NCBI GenBank assembly: GCA_017398165.1
Contig: JAFQHB010000016.1
Coordinates: 1 to 7,233 of the forward strand
DNA length: 7,233 nucleotides
Direction of reading: 5' to 3'
Origin: Bacillota bacterium
Lineage (GTDB): Bacteria > Bacillota > Dehalobacteriia > UBA4068 > UBA4997
Shown here: one piece after another, positions 1 to 5,211 of the stretch
Layout of the letters: every line of letters begins with the position of its first letter
How positions within the stretch are numbered: the first letter of the stretch is position 1
Notes under the pieces: generated by a model
Seen by the model: the letters and a program-made list of their open reading frames with translations, nothing else
Told to the model about the DNA's origin: nothing
Databases searched by the model: none
Position numbers and translations under genes: made by a program

Positions 1-1175
1 CTCTTTCTGCATACCTATCTCACCGTATGGCGAAGAGAGTAGTGGAGCCGCTAAACAAACTGAATCTGGAAAAGCCTATGGAGAACGAAGCCTATGAGGA
101 GCTTTCGCCTTTGCTGCATCGGATCCACGCGCAGCATCTGGAGATCAAAAGTCAGCTGCGGACATTAAAGCATAAGCAGGATGAATTTGACCAGATCATC
201 AGCAATATGAAAGAAGCTCTGGTGCTTTTGGATAATACCGGCAGGATCCTCAGTATCAACCCTGCCGCCAGGGCGCTTTTTGGGGCTGATTCCTGCTGTA
301 TCGGGGATGATTTCCTGACTGTCGACCGCAAGCAGAATATGCGTCGGGCGTTGGAAGAAGCCAAACTGCAGGGACACGCCGATTTTCGTTACGGTAAAAA
401 CGGCCGGGAGTATCATTTTGACCTGAGCCGTATTGATTCCGGCGGCAACAGTCACGGTATGGTCATTCTTGCTTTTGACGTTACCGAGCAGGTAAACGCC
501 GAAAAGCATCGTCAGGAATTTACCGCCAATGTATCGCACGAGCTGAAAACGCCGCTGCAATCCATCATCGGATCGGCCGAGCTGATGGAAAACGGCATCG
601 TAAAGGCCGAAGATGTCCCGCGGTTTGTGGGGCATATCCGCAAGGAAGCATCCAAACTGGTCTTTCTGATCGATGATATCATCCGCCTGTCCGAGCTGGA
701 CGAAGGTGCCGAAATGCCCCGGGAGGATGTCTCGCTGAGGGTTCTTGCCGAGGAAGTCTGCGTTACCCTTGCCGATGCCGCCAAGCTGAAAGACGTATCT
801 CTTGAGGTGGCCGGCGATGATGGTATGCTTTGCGGTGTCCGCAGATTGCTGTACGAGGTCATTTACAACCTCTGCGATAATGCCATCAAGTATAATAATC
901 CCGGCGGCAGCGTCAGAATATCCATCGCCGATAAGCCGGGCGAGGTGCTTTTGCGGGTGCAGGATACCGGTATCGGTATTGCCCCGGAGTATCACGACAA
1001 GATCTTTGAACGATTCTATCGTGTGGATAAGAGCCACTCCAAACAGTCCGGCGGTACCGGTCTGGGGCTTTCTATCGTGAAGCACGCCGTGCAGTACCAT
1101 CACGGCAAGATCACCGTAGAGAGCGCACCGGATATGGGGACTGCAATTTCCATCCTGTTTGATACGCGGGAGTAA
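1..1175 (+). CDS. Sensor histidine kinase, PhoR/WalK-like (5' end outside window)
   Basis: Cytoplasmic part of a membrane sensor kinase that autophosphorylates on His and passes the phosphate to a response regulator. The frame is open to the window edge (first whole codon at base 3, reading LSAYLSHR before the ATG at 27), so the ATG at 27 is almost certainly internal and the N-terminal transmembrane/sensor part is missing. Counting from that ATG: a post-membrane linker 'RVVEPLNKLNLEKP' (4-17), a probable coiled segment (30-55), a PAS-like domain (about 53-155, with 'NMKEALVLLDNTGRILSIN'), a HisKA H-box 'ANVSHELKTPL' with phospho-acceptor His171, an N-box 'NLCDNAIKYN' (281-290), G1 'DTGIGI' (313-318), the F-box 'FERFYR' and G2 'GGTGLGL' (342-348). 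All catalytic motifs are intact and the C-terminus is of normal length. The family usually has its response-regulator gene just upstream. The stimulus cannot be told from this part; phosphate or cell-envelope sensing is only a family analogy. Confidence 0.95.
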   Translation, partial: LSAYLSHRMAKRVVEPLNKLNLEKPMENEAYEELSPLLHRIHAQHLEIKSQLRTLKHKQDEFDQIISNMKEALVLLDNTGRILSINPAARALFGADSCCIGDDFLTVDRKQNMRRALEEAKLQGHADFRYGKNGREYHFDLSRIDSGGNSHGMVILAFDVTEQVNAEKHRQEFTANVSHELKTPLQSIIGSAELMENGIVKAEDVPRFVGHIRKEASKLVFLIDDIIRLSELDEGAEMPREDVSLRVLAEEVCVTLADAAKLKDVSLEVAGDDGMLCGVRRLLYEVIYNLCDNAIKYNNPGGSVRISIADKPGEVLLRVQDTGIGIAPEYHDKIFERFYRVDKSHSKQSGGTGLGLSIVKHAVQYHHGKITVESAPDMGTAISILFDTRE

Positions 1176-1184
1176 TAAAATCAT

Positions 1185-1233
1185 GGACCATAGCTGCCAC
1201 TATACGGCGGTTATGGTTCTTTTAATATTTTTT
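1185..1233 (+). terminator. Intrinsic terminator of the histidine kinase gene
   Basis: A 14-bp stem (1185-1198 with 1206-1219, three G-U pairs, no bulge) closes a 7-base loop and is followed at once by TTTT and then a second T-run at 1228-1233. It begins 10 bases after the kinase stop codon. This is a textbook Rho-independent terminator and ends the upstream two-component transcript. Confidence 0.9.
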
Positions 1234-1317
1234 GATGTTTTTGCCGATTCTGTTCGTGCTTTGCCCTCCGGGAGGATGATGGGGGATTGCGGCGGGCAGA
1301 GTTTTTTGGCGATAATA

Positions 1318-1346
1318 TCCCGGGTCGCTGCCGGGAGGATTTTTTT
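1318..1346 (+). terminator. Possible second intrinsic terminator upstream of rnpB
   Basis: TCCCGG (1318-1323) pairs perfectly with CCGGGA (1331-1336) around a 7-base loop. After a 3-base spacer comes a run of seven T (1340-1346). The spacer makes it less classical than the hairpin at 1185, so I call it only probable. It would act as a back-up that shields the rnpB promoter from read-through. The rest of 1234-1413 holds T-runs and short GC-rich repeats (CCGGGAGGAT at 1268 and 1331; TTTTTTGGCG at 1302 and 1341) and no credible gene. Confidence 0.45.
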
Positions 1347-1413
1347 GGCGCCTGTTTTTCGGTTGTATTTGCGATAGCTTATTGGCAGACGGCTTCTTTT
1401 TGTCGAAAAGGAA

Positions 1414-1442
1414 TTGCATAAAGCCCGGAAAAATGCTATAAT
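1414..1442 (+). promoter_or_regulatory. Promoter of rnpB (sigma-70/SigA type, extended -10)
   Basis: A perfect TATAAT (1437-1442) is preceded by TG one base upstream (TGC-TATAAT, an extended -10). Seventeen bases before it is TTGCAT (1414-1419), a -35 matching consensus only in TTG. Transcription should start near 1448-1451, about 40 bases before the first RNase P helix. A strong constitutive promoter suits an abundant stable RNA. Confidence 0.8.
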
Positions 1443-1449
1443 GAGGAGT

Positions 1450-1480
1450 CAATAGGATCATATGATCCTTATTGGTTTTT
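1450..1480 (+). promoter_or_regulatory. Palindromic hairpin with T-run in the rnpB leader
   Basis: AGGATCATATGATCCT (1454-1469) is a perfect 16-base palindrome. It is extended by CAAT (1450-1453) pairing with ATTG (1471-1474) past one bulged T, and followed by G and five T (1476-1480). It lies between the promoter and the RNase P RNA, at or just after the predicted transcription start. It could be an attenuator, a 5' stability hairpin removed during maturation, or a DNA operator; the sequence alone does not decide. Confidence 0.5.
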
Positions 1481-1490
1481 CGCGAAAAGC

Positions 1491-1857
1491 AAGGGCTTAG
1501 TAAGCCGGATGAACGCGGAGGGATGTCCCAAAAGGCTCTCTCTGAGGAAAGTCCGGGCTTCGCAGGGCAAGGGTGCCGGCTAACGACCGGTGAGAGTGAT
1601 CTCAAGGAAAGTGCACAGAAATAAACCGCCCAAGTACCCGCTGGGTACCGGCAAGGATGTAACGGTGCGGTAAGAGCGTACCAGCGGCAGGGTAACCTGT
1701 CGGCTAAGTAAACCCCACCCGAAGCAAGGCTAAAGAAAACGTATGAGGCTGCCCGTCTCGTTTTCGGAAACAGCCGCAGGAGGCAGCTGGCGACAGTTGT
1801 CCCAGATAGATGTTCATCCAAGACAGAACCCGGCTTATAGACTTGCTAAGCTCTCTT
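1491..1857 (+). ncRNA. rnpB: RNase P RNA (A-type)
   Basis: Catalytic RNA of ribonuclease P, which removes the 5' leader of pre-tRNAs. The universal cores are readable: GAGGAAAGTCC (1544-1554), ACAGAAATAAACCGCC (about 1615-1630), GTGCGGTAAGAGCGTACC (about 1665-1682), GTAAACCCCACC (1708-1719) and AGACAGAACCCGGCTTA (1821-1837). Helices that close: P1 1493-1504 with 1842-1853 (12 bp including wobbles), P2 GGATGAAC 1507-1514 with 1812-1819 (8 bp, perfect), P9 with a GTGA tetraloop (1592-1603), P12 GTACCC/GGGTAC (1634-1648), and P14 with a GTAA tetraloop (1686-1701). A P13/P14-type arm and the spacing before L15 indicate class A, not the Bacillus class B. The L15 motif reads AGT (1707-1709) where GGT is usual. 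Ends are set by P1 and may be off by a few bases; mature 5' end at about 1491. Confidence 0.95.
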
Positions 1858-1860
1858 TTT
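1842..1860 (+). terminator. Probable rnpB 3' end / termination site
   Basis: The 3' strand of helix P1 ends at 1853 and runs straight into TCTTTTT. A stem followed by a U-rich tail could release the polymerase, but P1 pairs with a strand about 340 bases upstream, so this is not a simple local hairpin. Read-through into the gene at 1971 is possible. Confidence 0.35.
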
Positions 1861-1970
1861 ACGGAAAAAACCAGCCAAATTTTTAATATTTTGAAGATGC
1901 TTGATAAATAATAATGCTGGCATTGTGGCGGCGGCTCATCGCCGTTGATTTGTAAGGAGGAATTTTTGTT

Positions 1971-2324
1971 ATGCAGAAACAATTTGAAAAGCTGCGCGAG
2001 TATCTGGATATGCCGGAGGATCTGCCTTTTGCAGAATTCACCAAATACAATACCGAGGTGCTGAACGAGCTGCAGGCCAATTACCATACCTATGACCTGG
2101 ATACACTGATGAAGACCATCGCCGTCATCACCGTGGTGGCTGCCAATGCTATCGATCGCGGCAAGACCGCCGTTGGCCATACCGAGAAGAAGAAATACAA
2201 GAAGATCGCCGACAAGATGACTTTCTGGGCCGAGGCAGTGGCACGCCGTCTGGAGCGCGAGCACAATATGACCAAAGAGCAGGTTGACGCCGAGATCGAC
2301 AAACTGCTGGCTGATGTAGGCTAA
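1971..2324 (+). CDS. Unrecognised 117-residue protein
   Basis: I do not recognise the family. The start is well supported: TAAGGAGGA (1953-1961) sits 9 bases before the ATG, one of the best ribosome binding sites in the window. The protein is probably soluble and largely helical. A charged N-terminus (MQKQFEKLREYL) is followed by a short apolar stretch with the sequence LMKTIAVITVVAANAI (46-61), flanked by charge and with no signal peptide. Then come a Lys-rich patch (TEKKKYKKIADKM, 71-83) and an acidic/basic helical tail (84-117). The apolar stretch is too short and too Thr/Ala-rich to be a confident membrane span. The basic patch could bind RNA or DNA, but that is speculation. The gene stands alone between rnpB and a small terminator. 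It could have its own weak promoter in the AT-rich 1880-1915 stretch or depend on read-through from rnpB. Codon use matches the neighbours, so it does not look foreign. Confidence 0.8.
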   Translation: MQKQFEKLREYLDMPEDLPFAEFTKYNTEVLNELQANYHTYDLDTLMKTIAVITVVAANAIDRGKTAVGHTEKKKYKKIADKMTFWAEAVARRLEREHNMTKEQVDAEIDKLLADVG

Positions 2325-2338
2325 GCCTGCGATTTTCA

Positions 2339-2357
2339 CCCGTTTGACGGGCTTTTT
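2339..2357 (+). terminator. Small intrinsic terminator after the 117-residue gene
   Basis: CCCGT (2339-2343) pairs with ACGGG (2347-2351) around TTG, followed by C and five T (2353-2357). The stem has only five pairs but is GC-rich and lies 15 bases after a stop codon. It separates the gene at 1971 from trmB, so trmB would need its own promoter or read-through. Confidence 0.6.
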
Positions 2358-2377
2358 GTGAGAGGGTTTGTTAATTT

Positions 2378-4561
2378 ATGCGATTGAGACATATTGCAGG
2401 GAGCCGTGACAAGCTGCTGGCATTGCCGGAGCTTGTGTTACGCGGTGATTCTGCCCCGGCAGGGCGCTGGCGAGATTATTTCTCCGGGCGCGGAGTCGGG
2501 GCTAAAGAACTTTGTCTGGAGATCGGCTGCGGCCGTGGTCGTTTTATCAATGAATTGGCGGTGAATACGCCGGATAAGGCCTTTATCGGGCTGGAGCTGC
2601 ACGAGGAGGTCATCTGTCAGGCGCTGGAGAAGTATTTTGCCCGTCCGGTACCGGCGGATAATCTGGCCTTCCTCTGGCTGAATGCCAATGAGCTGCGGGA
2701 TTGCTTCGCCCAGGGCGAGGTGGATAAGATATACCTGAATTTCTCCGACCCGTGGCCCAAGAAGAAGCACGCCAAGCGGCGGCTGACCTATGATACCTAT
2801 TTGGCTGTATATGCCGGGCTGCTGCGCGAGGGCGGCGAGCTGTGTATGAAGACGGATAACCGACAGCTTTTTGAATTCTCGCTGGACAGAATGCTGGCCT
2901 GCGGCTGGCGGCTGTTGGAGGTGGATTGGGATTATCCCGAATGTGGGGCTCCCGATGACCGCCCGACAGAGTATGAGATGCGTTTCCGCCGTCTGGGTCA
3001 GCCGATATATCGCCTGCGGGCAGTATATCGTGGCACAGGCCGGACTGAAAATGATATTGAGGTGAACAAAATGCAATATATCAGCACTCGTGGGCAGTGC
3101 CTGCCCATCAGCAGCGCTGCAGCCATCCGCACCGGTATGGCTGCTGACGGCGGGCTTTTTGTCCCGATGGAGCTGCCTGTCTTCCCCTATAATTGGGAGG
3201 AACTGGCTGCGATGAGCTATCAGACCCTGGCCGAAAAGGTATTGGGGCTTTTCCTGACCGATTACCAGCCGGAGCGTCTGGCTGAGATCGTAGCGGCTTC
3301 TTATGGCCGCAACTTCGCGACCGAGAAGATCGCGCCTCTGGCCAAGCTGGCTGACGGTCTGCATATTCTGGAGCTGTGGCACGGCCCGACGGCTGCTTTT
3401 AAGGATATGGCGCTGCAGATATTGCCGCGCCTGCTGACCGAGGCTGTAAAAATCGAGGGCGGCGGCAGCGAGGTCGATATTCTGGTGGCGACCTCCGGTG
3501 ATACCGGCAAGGCCGCGCTGGAGGGCTTCAAGAATGTCCCCGGCATCAAGGTCATCTGCTTTTATCCTGATGGCGGCGTCAGTCGGGCGCAGTATCTGCA
3601 GATGGCGACTACCGAGGGTGATAATGTCAAGGTAGTGGCGGTGCGCGGTAATTTTGACAACTGCCAGACCGGTGCCAAGGAGATATTCGGTGATGCGGCT
3701 ATGGCCGAGCGTATGGCGGCTGCCGGCAAGGAGTTTTCCTCCGCCAACTCTATCAACTGGGGCAGATTGTGCCCGCAGATCGTTTATTACTTCTGGAGCT
3801 ATGCCGAGCTGCTGCGTCAGGGCAGCCTGCAGGCGGGCGCCGAATTTGACGTAGTGGTGCCGACCGGTAATTTCGGCAATATTCTGGCGGCTTATTATGC
3901 CCGCGAGATGGGACTGCCGATCGGGCATCTGATCTGTGCCAGCAACAGCAACAAGGTACTGGCCGACGTGCTGGAGACCGGTGTTTATGACAAACGCCGT
4001 GATTTCGTCAAGACGACCAGCCCCAGTATGGATATTCTGGTCAGCAGCAATTTTGAGCGTTTCTATTATGCGATGACCGGCGGCGATGCGGCTGCCGTGC
4101 GCGCGGCTTATACCGATCTGGCGGAGCAGGGTATCTTTACTGCCCGGCCCGAGGCTGTGGCCAAATGGCAGAGCCTGATGAGCGGCGGCTTCGCGGATGA
4201 GGATCGCGTGGCGGCTACCATCAGAAAGTATTTTGACAAGCAGGGCTATACGCTGGATCCGCATACTGCGGTGGCGGTGGCAGTGTATGAGGATTACCTG
4301 GCTGCCGGCGGCGAGAAACGCCCGGTAGTGGTGGATTCTACCGCCAGCCCGTTCAAATTCGGCCGGGCGGTATTGGCGGCGCTGGGCAGCGAGATGGCTG
4401 ATGATACGGCCGAGAGCGATGTATTGCAGAGCCTTTCCAATATCAGCGGAACGCCGGTGCATAGCGCGCTGGCCGGGCTGGAGCAAAAGCCGATCCTGCA
4501 TAATATCGTGATCGACGCGGCTGCTATGCCCGAGACTGTGGCCGAGCTGCTGGAGATCTGA
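2378..4561 (+). CDS. trmB-thrC: Fused TrmB-ThrC: tRNA (guanine46-N7)-methyltransferase + threonine synthase
   Basis: One uninterrupted frame of 727 codons holds two unrelated enzymes. Residues 1 to about 217 are TrmB, which uses SAM to methylate G46 in the tRNA variable loop: SAM motif 'LEIGCGRGRF' (47-56), 'NFSDPWPKKKHAKRRL' (121-136), 'TDNRQLFEFSL' (159-169) and the C-terminal 'TEYEMRFRRLGQPIYRL' (197-213), after which the family normally ends within a few residues. Residues 218-231 form a short linker. Residues 232-727 (496 aa, normal for the long threonine synthase class) are ThrC, which converts O-phosphohomoserine to threonine with PLP: N-terminal 'YISTRGQ', 'HGPTAAFKD' with PLP lysine at fusion residue 342, 'ATSGDTGKAAL' and the phosphate-binding 'PTGNFGNILAAYYA'. 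Both halves look complete and active. ThrC keeps its own ribosome binding site and ATG at 3071, and both other frames stop just before it. The start at 2378 has a modest AGAGGG 11 bases upstream. The fusion may be genuine, a recent stop-codon loss, or an indel near 3000-3065. Confidence 0.85.
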   Translation: MRLRHIAGSRDKLLALPELVLRGDSAPAGRWRDYFSGRGVGAKELCLEIGCGRGRFINELAVNTPDKAFIGLELHEEVICQALEKYFARPVPADNLAFLWLNANELRDCFAQGEVDKIYLNFSDPWPKKKHAKRRLTYDTYLAVYAGLLREGGELCMKTDNRQLFEFSLDRMLACGWRLLEVDWDYPECGAPDDRPTEYEMRFRRLGQPIYRLRAVYRGTGRTENDIEVNKMQYISTRGQCLPISSAAAIRTGMAADGGLFVPMELPVFPYNWEELAAMSYQTLAEKVLGLFLTDYQPERLAEIVAASYGRNFATEKIAPLAKLADGLHILELWHGPTAAFKDMALQILPRLLTEAVKIEGGGSEVDILVATSGDTGKAALEGFKNVPGIKVICFYPDGGVSRAQYLQMATTEGDNVKVVAVRGNFDNCQTGAKEIFGDAAMAERMAAAGKEFSSANSINWGRLCPQIVYYFWSYAELLRQGSLQAGAEFDVVVPTGNFGNILAAYYAREMGLPIGHLICASNSNKVLADVLETGVYDKRRDFVKTTSPSMDILVSSNFERFYYAMTGGDAAAVRAAYTDLAEQGIFTARPEAVAKWQSLMSGGFADEDRVAATIRKYFDKQGYTLDPHTAVAVAVYEDYLAAGGEKRPVVVDSTASPFKFGRAVLAALGSEMADDTAESDVLQSLSNISGTPVHSALAGLEQKPILHNIVIDAAAMPETVAELLEI
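3059..3073 (+). promoter_or_regulatory. Internal ribosome binding site and ATG for stand-alone ThrC
   Basis: GAGGTGA (3059-3065) lies 5 bases before the ATG at 3071, where homology to threonine synthase begins (MQYISTRGQ). A site this good inside a reading frame is unlikely by chance and marks the ancestral thrC start. TGA stops in the two other frames (3058-3060 and 3063-3065, the latter overlapping the site) show how a separate trmB could end here. Confidence 0.75.
3071..4561 (+). CDS. thrC: Threonine synthase from the internal start (alternative product of the fused frame)
   Basis: This lists the ThrC part as a stand-alone 496-residue protein, in the same frame as the entry at 2378. If ribosomes initiate at the internal site, free ThrC would be made even if the fusion is also produced. 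Counted from this ATG, the PLP lysine is Lys111 in 'HGPTAAFKD', the Ser/Thr-Gly loop 'TSGDTGKAA' is at 141-149 and the glycine-rich cofactor-phosphate loop 'PTGNFGN' is at 264-270. The last residues (LEI) reach the usual end of the family. Whether free ThrC, the fusion or both exist cannot be settled from DNA; if the junction holds a sequencing error, this is the correct gene call and trmB ends near 3060. Confidence 0.6.
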   Translation: MQYISTRGQCLPISSAAAIRTGMAADGGLFVPMELPVFPYNWEELAAMSYQTLAEKVLGLFLTDYQPERLAEIVAASYGRNFATEKIAPLAKLADGLHILELWHGPTAAFKDMALQILPRLLTEAVKIEGGGSEVDILVATSGDTGKAALEGFKNVPGIKVICFYPDGGVSRAQYLQMATTEGDNVKVVAVRGNFDNCQTGAKEIFGDAAMAERMAAAGKEFSSANSINWGRLCPQIVYYFWSYAELLRQGSLQAGAEFDVVVPTGNFGNILAAYYAREMGLPIGHLICASNSNKVLADVLETGVYDKRRDFVKTTSPSMDILVSSNFERFYYAMTGGDAAAVRAAYTDLAEQGIFTARPEAVAKWQSLMSGGFADEDRVAATIRKYFDKQGYTLDPHTAVAVAVYEDYLAAGGEKRPVVVDSTASPFKFGRAVLAALGSEMADDTAESDVLQSLSNISGTPVHSALAGLEQKPILHNIVIDAAAMPETVAELLEI

Positions 4562-4569
4562 GTGTATAA

Positions 4570-4585
4570 ATGCATAACTATGCAT
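4570..4585 (+). promoter_or_regulatory. Operator-like inverted repeat before purE
   Basis: ATGCATAACTATGCAT is a perfect inverted repeat with 7-base arms and a 2-base centre, in the AT-rich 68-base gap between thrC and purE. The sequence also reads as two direct ATGCATAA copies. It starts 9 bases after the thrC stop and ends 44 bases before purE. The half-site TGCATA loosely resembles ArgR-type half-sites (TGMATA); no PurR box or purine riboswitch is visible. With no T-run of terminator quality, binding by a dimeric regulator is more likely than termination. Confidence 0.4.
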
Positions 4586-4629
4586 AAAAATATCAAATAA
4601 GTACGACGACCGATGAGGGAGGCGATAAT

Positions 4630-5142
4630 ATGAAGAAAGTACTGATCGTGATGGGCAGTGATTCTGACCTGCCGGTGATGCAGAATGCCTGCAAAGTGCT
4701 GGATGAGCTGGGCGTAGGCTATGAGGTGCGTATATCCTCGGCACATCGTGCGCCTGCCAAGACGGCGGCACTGGCTGGGGGGGCTGCCGCAGGCGGCTTT
4801 GGCGTTATCATCGCCGGGGCCGGCGGTGCGGCGCATCTGGCCGGTGTTATCGCGGCGGAGACCATCCTGCCGGTGATCGCTGTGCCGATCAAATCCGGTG
4901 CGCTGGTGGGTCTGGATGCCCTGCTGGCGATGGTACAGATGCCGGCCGGTATCCCGGTGGCTACCGTGGCTATTGACGGCGCGCGCAACGCCGGTATCCT
5001 GGCAGCACAGATATTGGCACAGGCCGATGATGCTCTGGGTCAGCGTCTGGCGGCCTTTAAGGCCGATATGCTGGCCGGGGTGGAAGGTAAGGACGCCAGG
5101 CTGCAGGAGCTGGGCGTGGCCGGGTATCTGGCACAGAAATAA
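4630..5142 (+). CDS. purE: PurE, N5-carboxyaminoimidazole ribonucleotide mutase (class I)
   Basis: Interconverts N5-CAIR and CAIR in de novo purine synthesis; cytoplasmic, normally an octamer. The 170-residue length is typical. Visible motifs: 'VMGSDSDLPVM' (7-17, substrate phosphate and ribose contacts), 'SSAHRAP' (36-42) with the conserved catalytic His39 and Arg40, 'IAGAGGAAHLAGVIAA' (61-76) and 'PVIAVPIKSGALVGLDALLAMVQMP' split around residue 90 (81-105). The run of Gly/Ala at 47-56 (AALAGGAAAGGF) is less helical and charged than usual for this segment but keeps the frame. The start is fixed by GGGAGGC (4617-4623) just ahead of the ATG. No purK, the usual supplier of N5-CAIR, is in the window. 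Class II PurE (direct AIR carboxylase) cannot be fully excluded, though the general pattern is class I. Confidence 0.95.
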   Translation: MKKVLIVMGSDSDLPVMQNACKVLDELGVGYEVRISSAHRAPAKTAALAGGAAAGGFGVIIAGAGGAAHLAGVIAAETILPVIAVPIKSGALVGLDALLAMVQMPAGIPVATVAIDGARNAGILAAQILAQADDALGQRLAAFKADMLAGVEGKDARLQELGVAGYLAQK

Positions 5143-5196
5143 CGGCTTGCGGCCGGATGCGGCCCGGAGTCGGGTTGGGCTTTGAAGTGTTGAAAT

Positions 5197-5211
5197 GGGG
5201 TGAACGGTGTG
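5197..5211 (+). promoter_or_regulatory. Ribosome binding site that decides the purB start (GTG at 5209)
   Basis: GGGGTGA (5197-5203) is 5 bases before GTG at 5209. The upstream in-frame GTG at 5200 lies inside this site and has no good Shine-Dalgarno of its own. Starting at 5209 also gives MIERY, the usual N-terminus of bacterial adenylosuccinate lyase. Confidence 0.75.

Noticed and set aside
165..1184. Minus-strand open frame of 339 codons opposite the kinase
   Set aside because: The + strand encodes all histidine-kinase motifs; the antisense translation has none.
1159..1377. Small + strand open frame of 72 codons after the kinase
   Set aside because: It overlaps the kinase end and the 14-bp terminator hairpin, with no ribosome binding site.
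1222..1821. Minus-strand open frame of 199 codons between the kinase and the gene at 1971
   Set aside because: It runs across the RNase P RNA and the promoter and terminators before it, so it is not a gene.
1930..1946. CGGCG/CGCCG hairpin before the gene at 1971 as a terminator or riboswitch
   Set aside because: A 5-base stem with no T-run and no aptamer features; it is most likely incidental.
4562..4629. Purine riboswitch or PurR box ahead of purE
   Set aside because: The gap is too short for the three-helix purine aptamer and lacks its conserved loops; no PurR-box match was seen.
2438..4771. Long open frame of 777 codons on the minus strand
   Set aside because: It lies opposite trmB-thrC and purE, whose protein motifs are unmistakable. 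It is an artefact of GC-rich codon use and its translation resembles no family.
5143..5196. GC-rich palindromic stretch between purE and purB as a regulatory hairpin
   Set aside because: The GGCC-based pairing is short, has no T-run, and offers several equivalent weak folds.
5200..5208. Upstream in-frame GTG as the purB start
   Set aside because: It sits inside the GGGGTGA ribosome binding site of the GTG at 5209, and family N-termini begin MIERY.
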